Positions 41,208 to 52,153 of a stretch of 64,000 nucleotides of DNA are shown here, piece after piece (the stretch's first letter is position 1; each line of letters starts with the position of its first letter). The translations under genes were made by a program, and so were the position numbers. The DNA comes from Thermomonas hydrothermalis (lineage in GTDB: Bacteria > Pseudomonadota > Gammaproteobacteria > Xanthomonadales > Xanthomonadaceae), in assembly GCF_900129205.1 (NCBI RefSeq), contig NZ_FQUK01000005.1, positions 34,841 through 98,840 of the forward strand, given 5' to 3'. Below the pieces are notes generated by a model. The model was not told where the DNA came from. It was given only the letters and a program-made list of their open reading frames with translations, and searched no databases.

Positions 41208-41236
41208 GGCTGTGCACAACTTGATTGTCCACAGCC
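41208..41236. repeat. Second inverted pair of DnaA-like boxes
   Basis: GGCTGTGCACAA, spacer CTTGA, TTGTCCACAGCC: twelve-base arms with one mismatch. Each contains a DnaA-like nonamer, mirroring the five-base-spaced pair about 200 bp to the left. Confidence 0.6.
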
Positions 41237-41375
41237 CGCGCCAGTGCTGGCGGAGCCCCGATCCCCCCTGCTGTCAAGCACCCGCCACCCACCTACCGGG
41301 GCATGCCGGGGCATGCCGAGGCGGCCGCTGATTGGGCACAGGTCACGTAAGATGCTGCATGCCCATGCACCTGCC

Positions 41376-42701
41376 ATGACCCAGGACTCCCGGCCATCGC
41401 CACCCTCCGCCGTCGCCGCATTTCTGCGCGGCGTCGATCGGCGCGCCCGCCTGCTGGCCCAGATTCAGACCGGCGACGCCCGTGCCGGGCAGACCGCCGT
41501 GATCGCCGCCAGCCGGGTTTTCGCCACCGAGGCTAGCCAATGGCCGATGCCCGAGTGGCCGCGGGTGTTCTGGCGTCTCCTGCTGTCCACGCCGGCAATG
41601 GGGCACACCGTGCGCCGCCCGGCCGCGGGGCTTTTGCCCGGCATCGCCCGCTTACCCCCGGCCCAGCGTGCCGCGGTTTTGCTGCACCTGGTCGCCGGTC
41701 TGGACGATACCGATGGCGCCGCCGTGCTCGATCTGGCGCTGACCGACTACCACGCCCGCATCCGTGCGGCCCTGCCGCAAGATCCGCACGGCCAACCCGA
41801 TCTGGATGTCTGGCGCGCCTGGCATGCCGCCGTGAAGCGCGCATTGGACACCCTGCCCGATCCCGCCCCGGCGCCGCCTGCCGTCATCCCGGCGGATGCG
41901 ACTGCCGCACGCCAGCGGCGACTGCGCTGGCTCTGGCTGGGCGTGCTGCTGTGCGCCCTGGCGTTGGCGGCCACCTTCCTGGCCCCGATCGGCCGCACAG
42001 CCTTGGATGGCTGGCGACAACGCATTCACGGCCAGCCGCTGCCCCCGCCGGCGCCGCCGCGGGCATGGTTCGACCCCGACACTCCGGCCGGGCACCCGGA
42101 TCTGCCACTGCTGGCCGCCCCAGGCGAACTGGCGCTGGCCCGGCGCCTGCCGGTGCTGGCCTGGCTGGACGCCGAGGCCCTGCCGGCCGCGCCGGGGCAG
42201 ACCGCGACGTTACCCGCCGCACCGCCTGAGCCCATCCACTCGCCTCGACTGCGCCAGCGTATGCACGCCTGGGATCGCCTCGCTCCGGTTGAGCGCGCCC
42301 GTGCGCGCGGCGCCTGGGCGGAGTGGCAAGCCCTGACCGACGACGAACGTGCGCGCCTGCGTGCGGCGGCAGCCCGCTTCGACGCCCTGTCCGACTCCGA
42401 ACAGCAGGCCTTGCTGAGCCGCTATGCCGCATTGCCTTTCGACGCCCATCGCGGCTGGCACCTGGGCCCACGGCTGGGCCGCGACTGGCCGCAGATCGCG
42501 CCGCTTCTCGCCTACGTCCGCGCCGACGAACGGCCTGCCCTGCTGCAGATGCTGCGCAACGCCGATGCCGAACAGCGGGCGCTGCTGGCTCGGCTGGCGC
42601 AAAGTACCCCGCCGCAGGCACGCGCCCGGCTGCGAGATGCCCTGCGGGCCCTACCTCCCGAGCGCCGCAACGCCTGGCTCACCGCCCAACTGAACGGCTG
42701 A
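41376..42701 (+). CDS. Sigma-like N-terminus, TM helix and DUF3106 domain protein
   Basis: Unusual 441-aa protein. The N-terminal part (about 1-115) includes LPPAQRAAVLLHLVAGLDDTDGAAVLDLAL, which resembles region 4 of ECF sigma factors but lacks a clear region 2. One transmembrane helix follows at about residues 180-205 (WLWLGVLLCALALAATFLAP). The C-terminal part has Trp/Leu/Glu repeats (WDRLAPVERARARGAW, WQALTDDERARLR) of the DUF3106 type. The start is uncertain: ATGs at 41352 and 41376 share the frame, and TAAGAT at 41348 looks like a -10 box, favouring 41376. Function unknown. Confidence 0.7.
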   Translation: MTQDSRPSPPSAVAAFLRGVDRRARLLAQIQTGDARAGQTAVIAASRVFATEASQWPMPEWPRVFWRLLLSTPAMGHTVRRPAAGLLPGIARLPPAQRAAVLLHLVAGLDDTDGAAVLDLALTDYHARIRAALPQDPHGQPDLDVWRAWHAAVKRALDTLPDPAPAPPAVIPADATAARQRRLRWLWLGVLLCALALAATFLAPIGRTALDGWRQRIHGQPLPPPAPPRAWFDPDTPAGHPDLPLLAAPGELALARRLPVLAWLDAEALPAAPGQTATLPAAPPEPIHSPRLRQRMHAWDRLAPVERARARGAWAEWQALTDDERARLRAAAARFDALSDSEQQALLSRYAALPFDAHRGWHLGPRLGRDWPQIAPLLAYVRADERPALLQMLRNADAEQRALLARLAQSTPPQARARLRDALRALPPERRNAWLTAQLNG

Positions 42702-42777
42702 GGCATGACACCCGACCAGCGCCTGCCAAGCAGGCGGGCTGTAGAGGCGCTCATCGCTAAAATGCAGCTGCTCATCC

Positions 42778-42797
42778 GCCCGCGTACGGGCCTTTTT
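42778..42797 (+). terminator. Intrinsic terminator just before MATE gene (attenuator?)
   Basis: GCCCG, loop CGTA, CGGGC, then CTTTTT, ending five bases before the MATE start codon. A TAAAAT box at 42758-42763 would start transcription upstream of it, so it would lie in the leader of the MATE mRNA. It could also simply end the preceding gene's transcript. Another stem (CGCCTGC/GCAGGCG) lies nearby at about 42720. Confidence 0.6.
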
Positions 42798-42801
42798 CCA
42801 C

Positions 42802-44166
42802 ATGCCTTCCCCTGACCGCTCTTTCCTGCACCGCGACGCGGTGCATACGGCACGTCTGGCCGCCCCGCTGGTGGCCGGACATCTGTCGCACGGGCTGGTG
42901 GGGGTGGTGGATACGGTCGTGGCCGGACATCACGGCACCACGACCTTGGCGGCGGTCTCGGTCGGGGCGGCGCTGTTCTGGCTGCCGATGCTGATCCCGA
43001 TGGGCACGCTGATGGCGCTGCCGCCGATGGTGTCGCAGCACGACGGCGCCGGCCGCCACGCCGACATCGGGCCACTGCTGCGGCAGGCGCTGTGGCTGGC
43101 CCTGCTGCTGGGTGGGCTGATGTTCGTGCTGCTGTCGCTGCTGCCGCACCTGCTAGGACCGATGGGCATCGCCCCCGACATCGTGCCGGGTGCCACGGCG
43201 TTTCTGCACGCAATCCGCTGGGGCATCCCAGGCTTCACCCTGTATCTGGCGCTGCGTTATCTGAGCGACGGGCTGCACTGGTCGGTGCCCACCATGGTGG
43301 TCGGCTTCGGCGGCCTGCTGTTGCTGGCACCTGCCGGGTACGTACTGACCAATGGCCTGTTCGGCCTGCCCGAGTTGGGCGCCGCCGGGGTGGGGCTGGC
43401 CTCGGCGCTGATGTTCTGGTTGCAGGCGCTGGGGCTTGCCCTGTACCTGGCGCGGGCGCGCCGGTTTGCCCACCTGCACCTGTTCACTCACTGGGAACCG
43501 CCGCACCCGGCCACCCTGGCCACCCTGCTGCGCACCGGCTTACCGATCGGCGTGACCGTGGCGATGGAAGGCGGCCTGTTTGCCGCCACTGCGCTGCTGA
43601 TCGGCCGACTGGGCGACGTGCCGGCGGCAGCGCACCAGATCGCGCTCAATGTCGCCTCGCTGTGCTTCATGGTGCCGTTCGGGCTGGCCGAGGCCACCAC
43701 GGTACGGGTCGGTCATGCGCTGGGGCGTGCCGATGCGGCCGGCGTGCGACGGGCGGCCATGGCGGGGTATGCCCTGGCGCTGCTCACCCAAAGCCTGTCG
43801 GCCGGGGTGCTGTTGCTGGGGCACGATGCCATCGCCGGGCTGTACAGCCAGGATCCACAGGTAATCGAGCTGGCCGGCCGGTTGCTGCTGCTGGCTGCGC
43901 TGTTTCAGTTCCCGGATGGCATCCAGGTGGTGTCGGCGGGCGCGCTGCGCGGCTTGCAGGACACCCGCGTGCCGATGCTGCTGGCGGCGTTGGCCTACTG
44001 GGGCATCGGCATGCCCGTGGGCGCAGGCCTGGGGTTGGGCCTGGGTTGGGGCGCCGCTGGCATGTGGCTGGGCCTGACGGCGGGCCTGGGCATGGCGGCG
44101 CTGCTGCTTGGCCTGCGCTTTCTGCAGCGCAGCCGACAGCAGCCGACCATGACCAACGCCGGATGA
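42802..44166 (+). CDS. MATE family multidrug efflux transporter (NorM-like)
   Basis: Inner-membrane cation/drug antiporter of 454 aa with about twelve hydrophobic helices. MATE family patterns are APLVAGHLSHGLVGVVDTVVAGHHG, GLPIGVTVAMEGGLF and PFGLAEATTVRVGHALG in the second half, plus PDGIQVVSAGALRGLQDTRVPM. No ribosome site precedes the ATG, because the position is taken by a terminator-like hairpin with a T-run. It would export cationic drugs or metabolites. The substrate is unknown. Confidence 0.93.
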   Translation: MPSPDRSFLHRDAVHTARLAAPLVAGHLSHGLVGVVDTVVAGHHGTTTLAAVSVGAALFWLPMLIPMGTLMALPPMVSQHDGAGRHADIGPLLRQALWLALLLGGLMFVLLSLLPHLLGPMGIAPDIVPGATAFLHAIRWGIPGFTLYLALRYLSDGLHWSVPTMVVGFGGLLLLAPAGYVLTNGLFGLPELGAAGVGLASALMFWLQALGLALYLARARRFAHLHLFTHWEPPHPATLATLLRTGLPIGVTVAMEGGLFAATALLIGRLGDVPAAAHQIALNVASLCFMVPFGLAEATTVRVGHALGRADAAGVRRAAMAGYALALLTQSLSAGVLLLGHDAIAGLYSQDPQVIELAGRLLLLAALFQFPDGIQVVSAGALRGLQDTRVPMLLAALAYWGIGMPVGAGLGLGLGWGAAGMWLGLTAGLGMAALLLGLRFLQRSRQQPTMTNAG

Positions 44167-44245
44167 TTCCGCCGGCGCAGCTCGCTAGCATGTGCGTCTC
44201 CCCCCGTCTCTGCGCCTGCCCTGTGGCGCCTTCTGGAGTTTCCCC

Positions 44246-46144
44246 ATGAACGAACCGCGTCGTCGCGGCCCGATCGCCAGCCTGATCGTGGGTGGCTGGC
44301 AGACGCTCAACTTCTTGCGCCGGCTGGTGCTGAACCTGCTGTTCCTGCTGGTGCTGCTGCTGATCCTGCTGGCGTTCCTGGGCGGCGGCAAACTGGCCCC
44401 GCTGCAGTCCCGCACTACCCTGGTGATCGCCCCGGAAGGCCGGTTGGTCGAGCAATACAGCTGCGATGCGCTCAGCCGCAATCTGGCCCGCGCCAGCCAC
44501 AGCGAGGACTGCCGCGAAGTGCGCCTGCGCGACCTGCTGCGCGCACTGGATGCTGCTCGCACCGACACCCGGATCGAGCGCGTTGCGCTCATGCTGGACC
44601 ACCTGCAACCGTCCGGCCTGGCCTCCCTGCGCGAAGTCGCCGCCCGGCTGGCGGCGCTGCGCAAGGCGGGCAAGCAGATCGTCGCCCACGGCGAGGGCTT
44701 TGCGCAGGGCCAGTACCTGCTGGCGGTGCAGGCCAACGAGATCTACCTCGACCCGATGTCCTCCACCGGGGTGATGCTGGAAGGGCTAGCCGACTATCGC
44801 CAGTATTTCCGCGAAGCCCTGCAGGACAAGCTGGGCGTGGACGTGCACCTGTTCAAGGTGGGCACCTACAAGTCCGCTGCCGAGCCGTATGTGCTGGATG
44901 CCGCCTCGCCGGCGGCCAAGGAAGCAGACCTGTACTGGATGGGCGATCTATGGCGGCGCATGCTGCAAGACATCGGCCAGGTGCGCGGGCTGGATCCGGC
45001 GCAGCTTCAGCAGTACGCCGACACCCTGCCGCAGCAGGTGGTGGCCGCACACGGCGATCTGGCACAACTGGCGCTGCAGCAGAAGCTGGTGACCGGGCTG
45101 AAGACCCGCGATGAGGTCAACAGCCTGCTCCGCGAACGCGGGGTGGCGGATGACGATGCCGAAGGCGGCTTCCGCCAGGTGGACCTGGACACCTACCTGC
45201 AACACCTGGATCGTGCCCTGCCGCAGACCGACCGCCGGCCGCAGGTGGCGGTGGTGATCGCCGAGGGCGAGATCGCTGCCGGCCAGCTGCCACCGGGCAA
45301 GATCGGCGGCGACTCCACCGCTGATCTGCTGCGTCAGGCCCGCGATGATGACGACATCAAGGCGGTGGTGCTGCGGGTCAACTCGCCAGGCGGGGAGGTG
45401 TTTGCCTCCGAGCAGATCCGTCGTGAGGTCGAGGCGCTCAAGAGGGCTGGCAAGCCGGTGGTGGTGTCGATGGGCGATGTCGCTGCGTCCGGCGGCTACT
45501 GGATCAGCATGAATGCCGACCGCATCTATGCCGACCCGTCCACGATCACCGGCTCGATCGGCATCTTCGGCCTGCTGCCGACGTTCGATCGCACCCTGGG
45601 CAAACTGGGCGTGCACACCGACGGTGTCGGCACCACCCGCTACGCCGGCGCGTTCGACCTCACCCGCCCGCTGGATCCGGCGGTCGCGGCCACCGTGCAG
45701 GCGGTGATCGAGAAGGGCTACCGCGACTTCACCGGCAAGGTGGCCAAGGCGCGCGGCAAGACCGTGGCGCAGATCGACGCGGTGGCGCAGGGCCGGGTCT
45801 GGAGCGGCGCGCAGGCGCTGCAACGCGGCCTGGTGGATGCGTTTGGCGGGCTGGACGAGGCCAGCGCTGAAGCCGCCCGCCGCGCCGGACTGGCGGCCGG
45901 GCACTGGCAGACGCGCTATCTGGAAACCACCGCCACCCCGTTCCCGCAGTGGTTGGGCGATCTGCTGCAAAGCCGTGTCGGCGTAGCCCTGCTGCACCAG
46001 ACCGGTGGCGACCAACTCCTGCTAGCGCACCGCCTGCGCCTGCTCGATCAGGCGGCACCGCTGCGTTTCGTCGAAAACGCGCTGCACGCACGCGGCCGAC
46101 CGCCAGTGACCGCGCTGGCGTATTGCTTCTGCGCGCCGCACTGA
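44246..46144 (+). CDS. sppA: Signal peptide peptidase SppA (long form)
   Basis: Membrane-anchored serine protease that degrades cleaved signal peptides, 632 aa (double-domain, 67-kDa type). An N-terminal anchor (about residues 27-47) is followed by two SppA domains. The Lys general base is Lys209 (GTYKSAAEPYV) and the nucleophile Ser415 (GDVAASGGYWISM), closely matching the E. coli K209/S409 arrangement. The start MNEPRRRG is preceded by GGAG. A longer frame to 44192 runs back over the MATE gene's 3' spacer and is rejected. Confidence 0.95.
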   Translation: MNEPRRRGPIASLIVGGWQTLNFLRRLVLNLLFLLVLLLILLAFLGGGKLAPLQSRTTLVIAPEGRLVEQYSCDALSRNLARASHSEDCREVRLRDLLRALDAARTDTRIERVALMLDHLQPSGLASLREVAARLAALRKAGKQIVAHGEGFAQGQYLLAVQANEIYLDPMSSTGVMLEGLADYRQYFREALQDKLGVDVHLFKVGTYKSAAEPYVLDAASPAAKEADLYWMGDLWRRMLQDIGQVRGLDPAQLQQYADTLPQQVVAAHGDLAQLALQQKLVTGLKTRDEVNSLLRERGVADDDAEGGFRQVDLDTYLQHLDRALPQTDRRPQVAVVIAEGEIAAGQLPPGKIGGDSTADLLRQARDDDDIKAVVLRVNSPGGEVFASEQIRREVEALKRAGKPVVVSMGDVAASGGYWISMNADRIYADPSTITGSIGIFGLLPTFDRTLGKLGVHTDGVGTTRYAGAFDLTRPLDPAVAATVQAVIEKGYRDFTGKVAKARGKTVAQIDAVAQGRVWSGAQALQRGLVDAFGGLDEASAEAARRAGLAAGHWQTRYLETTATPFPQWLGDLLQSRVGVALLHQTGGDQLLLAHRLRLLDQAAPLRFVENALHARGRPPVTALAYCFCAPH

Positions 46145-46243
46145 CAAGAACCCAGCGACATGCGCGCAGCCGTCACGCACGCGGTTGCGCGCACATCGTG
46201 CCGGGATGGATCAGCACGGCGTGAAGTGCGCCGTACCCAGACC

Positions 46244-46459
46244 TCAGCGGTTTGCCGCATCGGCCGCGCCGGCCTGCGCGGCGGCCTGGGCCTGGGTGGC
46301 CTGCACCGCACTGCGGGCGGCGTCTTTGTAGGTGTTGGCAGTCGCAGTGATGGGCGACTCGGCCTTGGGCACTGGTGGCCGCTCGGGATCGGGCGGCGGT
46401 GGCGCACCACACGCGGTCAGCAGGCCAGTCAGGGCAAGCACGGTGATGATCCGGGACAT
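46244..46459 (-). CDS. Small lipoprotein, unknown function
   Basis: 71-residue predicted lipoprotein: [18 protein letters not shown] with lipobox LTAC (Cys17), then a Pro-rich linker ([15 protein letters not shown]) and an Ala/Gln-rich helix. The pattern resembles small envelope lipoproteins of Xanthomonadaceae, but I recognise no named family. It is convergent with sppA and divergent from the SDR gene. Confidence 0.65.
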   Translation of the reverse strand: MSRIITVLALTGLLTACGAPPPPDPERPPVPKAESPITATANTYKDAARSAVQATQAQAAAQAGAADAANR

Positions 46460-46520
46460 GGCGTTCTCCGAGGCGGGCCGTGGCCTATGCTACGCCGGTC
46501 GTCTGTCATGGAGATTGCCA

Positions 46521-47300
46521 ATGCACTCACCCCGCTGGAGCCTGTCCGGACAACGTGCGCTGGTCACCGGTGCCAGCGCCGGTATTGGGCTTGCCATCTG
46601 CCGCGAGCTGCTGGGTTTCGGCGCCCAGGTGCTGATGGTGGCGCGCGATCCCGATGCACTGGAGCAGGCCCGCGCCGAGCTCGAAGAGGAATTCCCCGGG
46701 CCGGAAGACGCCGTGCTGGCCCTGCCGGCCGATGTCACCGACGATGAACAGCGCGCCGACATCATCGACTGGGCGGCCGATCAAGGCGGCCTGCACATCC
46801 TGATCAACAACGCCGGTGGCAACCTGACCCGCCCCACCCTGGATTACGGCGAAGACCAGTGGCGGGAAATCTTCGAGATCAATCTGTTCTCCGCCTTCGA
46901 ACTGTGCCGGCTGGCGCACCCGCAACTGAGCCGACACGCAGCCTCGGCGATCGTCAATGTCGGCAGCGTCTCCGGGCTCACCCACGTGCGCACCGGCGCG
47001 CCCTACGGGATGAGCAAGGCGGCGCTGCACCAGATGACCAAGAATCTGGCGGTGGAATGGGCCGAGGACGGCATCCGGGTGAATGCCGTGGCGCCCTGGT
47101 ACATCCGCACTCGCCGCACCCGCCCCAAACTGGCCGACCCCGACTACCTCGACGAGGTGCTGCTGCGCACCCCGCTGGGCCGGATCGGCGAGCCAGAGGA
47201 AGTCGCCGCCGCCGTCGCCTTCCTCTGCCTGCCCGCCGCCAGCTACATCACCGGCGAATGCATCGCCGTGGACGGCGGATTTTTGCGCTATGGCTTCTGA
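46521..47300 (+). CDS. SDR family oxidoreductase (tropinone-reductase-like)
   Basis: Classical short-chain dehydrogenase of 259 aa using NAD(P)H. Cofactor motif TGASAGIG (16-23) and INNAGGN, with the catalytic set Ser149, Tyr162 and Lys166 (NVGSVSG, YGMSKAA). C-terminal features are INDRVxxxxP-like [11 protein letters not shown] and [17 protein letters not shown] seven bases before the ATG fixes the start. The closest family resemblance is to plant-type tropinone reductase-like SDRs. The substrate is unknown and there are no operon partners. Confidence 0.9.
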   Translation: MHSPRWSLSGQRALVTGASAGIGLAICRELLGFGAQVLMVARDPDALEQARAELEEEFPGPEDAVLALPADVTDDEQRADIIDWAADQGGLHILINNAGGNLTRPTLDYGEDQWREIFEINLFSAFELCRLAHPQLSRHAASAIVNVGSVSGLTHVRTGAPYGMSKAALHQMTKNLAVEWAEDGIRVNAVAPWYIRTRRTRPKLADPDYLDEVLLRTPLGRIGEPEEVAAAVAFLCLPAASYITGECIAVDGGFLRYGF

Positions 47301-47407
47301 CCCACGACGCGGTGCTGCCTTAAGCCTTCCCGCGATTGCGTCGCCTGCGCCAGCGCGAACAGGTGTCGGGCTGGGCGCAGGCTGACATCGCCTGCGTTGC
47401 CGCGTGT

Positions 47408-49351
<1,944 letters not shown>

Positions 49352-49630
49352 CCCGTCTCTCCTCTGGTTCCGTGGTGGGCACAGCCACGCCATGGCAAGG
49401 TCTGAACGCGTCCATCCGCTCCGTCCGCATCAGGCATCCGCCTGTCCGGCCAGAAGGTTGTCCGACGCGATCGCTCTGGCGGCTCTTCCGCCGAGTGACC
49501 ATCGCAGGCGTCATCCGGTCATCTTACAACCGCCGCCATGCTGGGCTGGGCCGCCGCACCGCGACGTCCTGCACTGGATCGCCACGACAAAACGTGCAAG
49601 ATGCGCCAGTTGCCATCCACGGAGCCGATC

Positions 49631-51745
49631 ATGCTTTCCACCCTGCGCCGCACCCCGCTTGCCCTGGCCACCCTCTGCACCCTCGCGGGCCTGACGCTTG
49701 CCGCCTGCTCGCCCCGCCAGACGACAGCGACGACAACTTCGCCGGCCGCCTCTGCGACCGCCGCCACGCCCGCGCCGGGTATCGACCTGGCCGGCATGGA
49801 CACGCATGTCGCCCCTGGCGATGACTTCTACGCCTATGCCAACGGCACCTGGCAAACGACGACGACAATCCCACCCGATCGCGCCGGCACCGGGGTGTTC
49901 TACACCGTGTTCGAGAAGGCCGAGAAGCGCTTGGCCGACCTGGTGCAGTCACTCCAGAAACAGCAACCAGCGCCGGGCACCGACGCGCGCCGCATCGCCG
50001 ACTACTACACCGCCTACATGGACGAGGCCGGCATCGAGGCACGCGGCCTGACGCCGCTGCAGCCCACGCTGGATGCGGTGGCTGCGATCAATGACCGCAA
50101 GGCGCTGTCAGCCTATCTGGGCAGCACGCTGCGTGCCGATGTCGACCCGATCAACGCCACCAACTACTACACCGAGAACCTGATGGGCCTGTTCGTGGCG
50201 CAAGGCCTGGAAGACCCGTCGAAGAACGTCGGCTATCTGCTGCAGGGCGGCCTGGGTATGCCCGACCGCGAGTACTACCTGTCCGCCGACAAGGACATGG
50301 CGAAGACCCGCGACGCCTACAAGGCCTATATCGCCGCGCTGCTGAAGCAGGCCGGCGACACGGACGCCGAGAAGAAGGCGCAGGCCATCTTCGATCTGGA
50401 GATGAAAATCGCCCAGGCGCACGCCAGCGTGGTGGACACCCAGAACATCCACAAGGCCAACAACCCGTGGCCGACCGCCGAGTTCAACACACGCGCGCCT
50501 GGCATCGACTGGCCCGCTTTCCTGAAAGCCGCGCAGCTGGACACCCAGCCGGTGCTGGTGGTCTGGCAACCGGAGGCGATCAAAAAGTTGTCGGCACTGG
50601 TCGCCAGCCAGCCGCTGCAGACCTGGAAGGACTACCTGCGCTTCCATGCCCTCAACAGCCATGCCAGCCTGTTGCCCAAGGCGTTTGCCGACCTGCATTT
50701 CGGTTTCTACGGCACCCAGCTGTCAGGCACTACCCAGCAGCGTGATCGCTGGAAGCGTGCACTGGCCGCAACCAATACCGCGCTGGGTGACGCGATCGGC
50801 CAGCGCTATGTCGCGCAGTATTTCTCGCCCGCGGACAAGGCGCAGGTGGAGGCGATGGTGGCCAATATCCTGGCCGCGTTCCGCGATGGCATCGACACGT
50901 TGACGTGGATGAGCCCGCAGACCAAGGCGATGGCCAAACGCAAGGCCGAGACCATGAAGGTCGGCGTCGGCTATCCGGATAGCTGGCGCGACTACAGCAC
51001 GCTGGTGGTGAAGGCAGACGATGCGTTGGGCAATGCCGACCGCGCCGCACTGGCCGAATACCGTCACCAGCTTGGCAAGCTCGGCAAGACCCCGGATCGC
51101 GGCGAATGGTGGATGACGCCGCAGACGGTCAATGCGGTGAACCTGCCGCTGCAGAATGCGATGAACTTCCCGGCGGCGATCCTCCAGCCGCCGTTCTTCG
51201 ACCCCAAGGCGGATGCCGCCGCCAACTATGGCTCGATCGGCGCGGTGATCGGCCACGAAATCAGCCACGGCTTCGACAACCTGGGCGCCGAGTTCGATGC
51301 CGACGGCCGCCTGCACAACTGGTGGACACCGGAGGATGCCGCGCACTTCAAGGCCGCCACCCAGAAGCTGGTGCAGCAGTACGACGCCTACGAGGTCCTG
51401 CCGGGCCTGCACATCAACGGTCAGCAGACCCTGGGCGAGAACATCGCCGACCTGGCCGGCCTGCAAGCAGCCTACGTGGCCTACCACAAGGCGCTGGGCG
51501 GCAAACCGGCGCCGGTAATCAACGGGCTGACTGGCGACCAGCGTTTCTTCATCGCCTTCGCCCAGTCCTGGCGCGAGAAGCAGCGCGAAGCCGCCCTGCG
51601 CGCACAGGTGGTCGGCAACGAACATGCGCCTGGGCCCTGGCGGGCGCTGACCGTGCGCAACCTCGACCCCTGGTATGCCGCCTTTGCGGTCAAGCCTGGA
51701 CAGTCGCTGTACCTGGCACCGGAGGCGCGGGTGAAGATCTGGTAA
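49631..51745 (+). CDS. M13 family zinc metallopeptidase (PepO/neprilysin-like) lipoprotein
   Basis: Exported peptidase of 704 aa with a lipoprotein signal (LTLAACS, about Cys24). An M13 N-terminal domain (DFYAYANGTWQTTTTIPPDRAG) is followed by the catalytic domain. Zinc ligands His542 and His546 are in GHEISHGFDN, with Glu543 catalytic. The third ligand, Glu603, is in GENIADLAGLQAAY. The C-terminal RNLDPWYAAFAVKPGQSLYL is also typical. GGAG precedes the ATG at 49631. It cleaves short peptides in the periplasm. The M13 subfamily member is not resolved. Confidence 0.94.
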   Translation: MLSTLRRTPLALATLCTLAGLTLAACSPRQTTATTTSPAASATAATPAPGIDLAGMDTHVAPGDDFYAYANGTWQTTTTIPPDRAGTGVFYTVFEKAEKRLADLVQSLQKQQPAPGTDARRIADYYTAYMDEAGIEARGLTPLQPTLDAVAAINDRKALSAYLGSTLRADVDPINATNYYTENLMGLFVAQGLEDPSKNVGYLLQGGLGMPDREYYLSADKDMAKTRDAYKAYIAALLKQAGDTDAEKKAQAIFDLEMKIAQAHASVVDTQNIHKANNPWPTAEFNTRAPGIDWPAFLKAAQLDTQPVLVVWQPEAIKKLSALVASQPLQTWKDYLRFHALNSHASLLPKAFADLHFGFYGTQLSGTTQQRDRWKRALAATNTALGDAIGQRYVAQYFSPADKAQVEAMVANILAAFRDGIDTLTWMSPQTKAMAKRKAETMKVGVGYPDSWRDYSTLVVKADDALGNADRAALAEYRHQLGKLGKTPDRGEWWMTPQTVNAVNLPLQNAMNFPAAILQPPFFDPKADAAANYGSIGAVIGHEISHGFDNLGAEFDADGRLHNWWTPEDAAHFKAATQKLVQQYDAYEVLPGLHINGQQTLGENIADLAGLQAAYVAYHKALGGKPAPVINGLTGDQRFFIAFAQSWREKQREAALRAQVVGNEHAPGPWRALTVRNLDPWYAAFAVKPGQSLYLAPEARVKIW

Positions 51746-51830
51746 GCGCCTTGGTCGATGCGCTGCCGCGGACGCCGGCCTCATGCCGGCGTCTGGCTGT
51801 CCGGGCCCGCATCGAACGGGGATTGAAACG

Positions 51831-51859
51831 AAAACGCCCGGCACGGGGCCGGGCGTTTT
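51831..51859. terminator. Bidirectional terminator, M13 peptidase / csp
   Basis: AAAACGCCCGGC, loop ACGGG, GCCGGGCGTTTT: twelve-base-pair perfect stem with A-run and T-run, able to stop transcription from both sides in the convergent gap. Confidence 0.88.
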
Positions 51860-51879
51860 GGGTCACGCGTGAGCGTGGC

Positions 51880-52092
51880 TTAGAGCGGACGAACCTGCTC
51901 GGCCTGCATCCCTTTCTGGCCCTTGACGGCCACGTAGGAGACCTTCTGGCCTTCCTGCAGGGACTTAAAGCCCGAGCCCTCGATGGAACGGAAATGGACG
52001 AACAGATCGCCACCGCCGCCATCCTGGGTGATGAAGCCAAAGCCCTTGGCGTCGTTGAACCACTTCACGGTACCGGTTTCGGTATTGGACAT
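51880..52092 (-). CDS. Cold-shock domain protein
   Basis: Single-domain nucleic-acid chaperone, 70 aa: [16 protein letters not shown] (RNP1) and [16 protein letters not shown] (RNP2), ending QAEQVRPL. The length is standard for CspA-family proteins, which melt mRNA structure, often in the cold. A strong ribosome site (AAGGAG, eight bases before ATG) lies inside a predicted stem (see the leader entry). The longer frame to 52173 would translate the leader and is rejected. Confidence 0.95.
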   Translation of the reverse strand: MSNTETGTVKWFNDAKGFGFITQDGGGGDLFVHFRSIEGSGFKSLQEGQKVSYVAVKGQKGMQAEQVRPL

Positions 52093-52153
52093 GTTGAATA
52101 CTCCTTGGAACGGGTGATGCCGCGGATGCGGCGGTTGCGCTGGTGCCAAGGAG
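52093..52153 (-). promoter_or_regulatory. Csp mRNA leader stem masking the ribosome site
   Basis: On the minus strand, CTCCTTGG (plus 52146-52153) and CCAAGGAG (plus 52101-52108) are perfect complements. The 37 bases between them hold a nested stem (plus 52119-52132). The 3' arm is the Shine-Dalgarno sequence of the cold-shock gene. It is a candidate RNA thermoswitch or autoregulation site. Confidence 0.6.

Larger units (their letters stand above)
41005..41236. other. Origin-like region with DnaA boxes (priA upstream gap)
   Basis: The only gene-free stretch over 300 bp is the gap 40835-41375 between priA (leftward) and the DUF3106 gene (rightward). It holds two perfect DnaA boxes and three near matches: TTATCCACA (41006-41014), TGTGGATAA (41020-41028), TTATCCGTG (41137-41145), TGTGCACAA (41211-41219) and TTGTCCACA (41225-41233). 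The four outer ones form two inverted pairs with five-base spacers. Between them are AT-rich direct repeats and a long hairpin. It may be a replication origin, a DnaA-titration site or a DnaA-regulated promoter region. See the separate entries. Confidence 0.55.
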
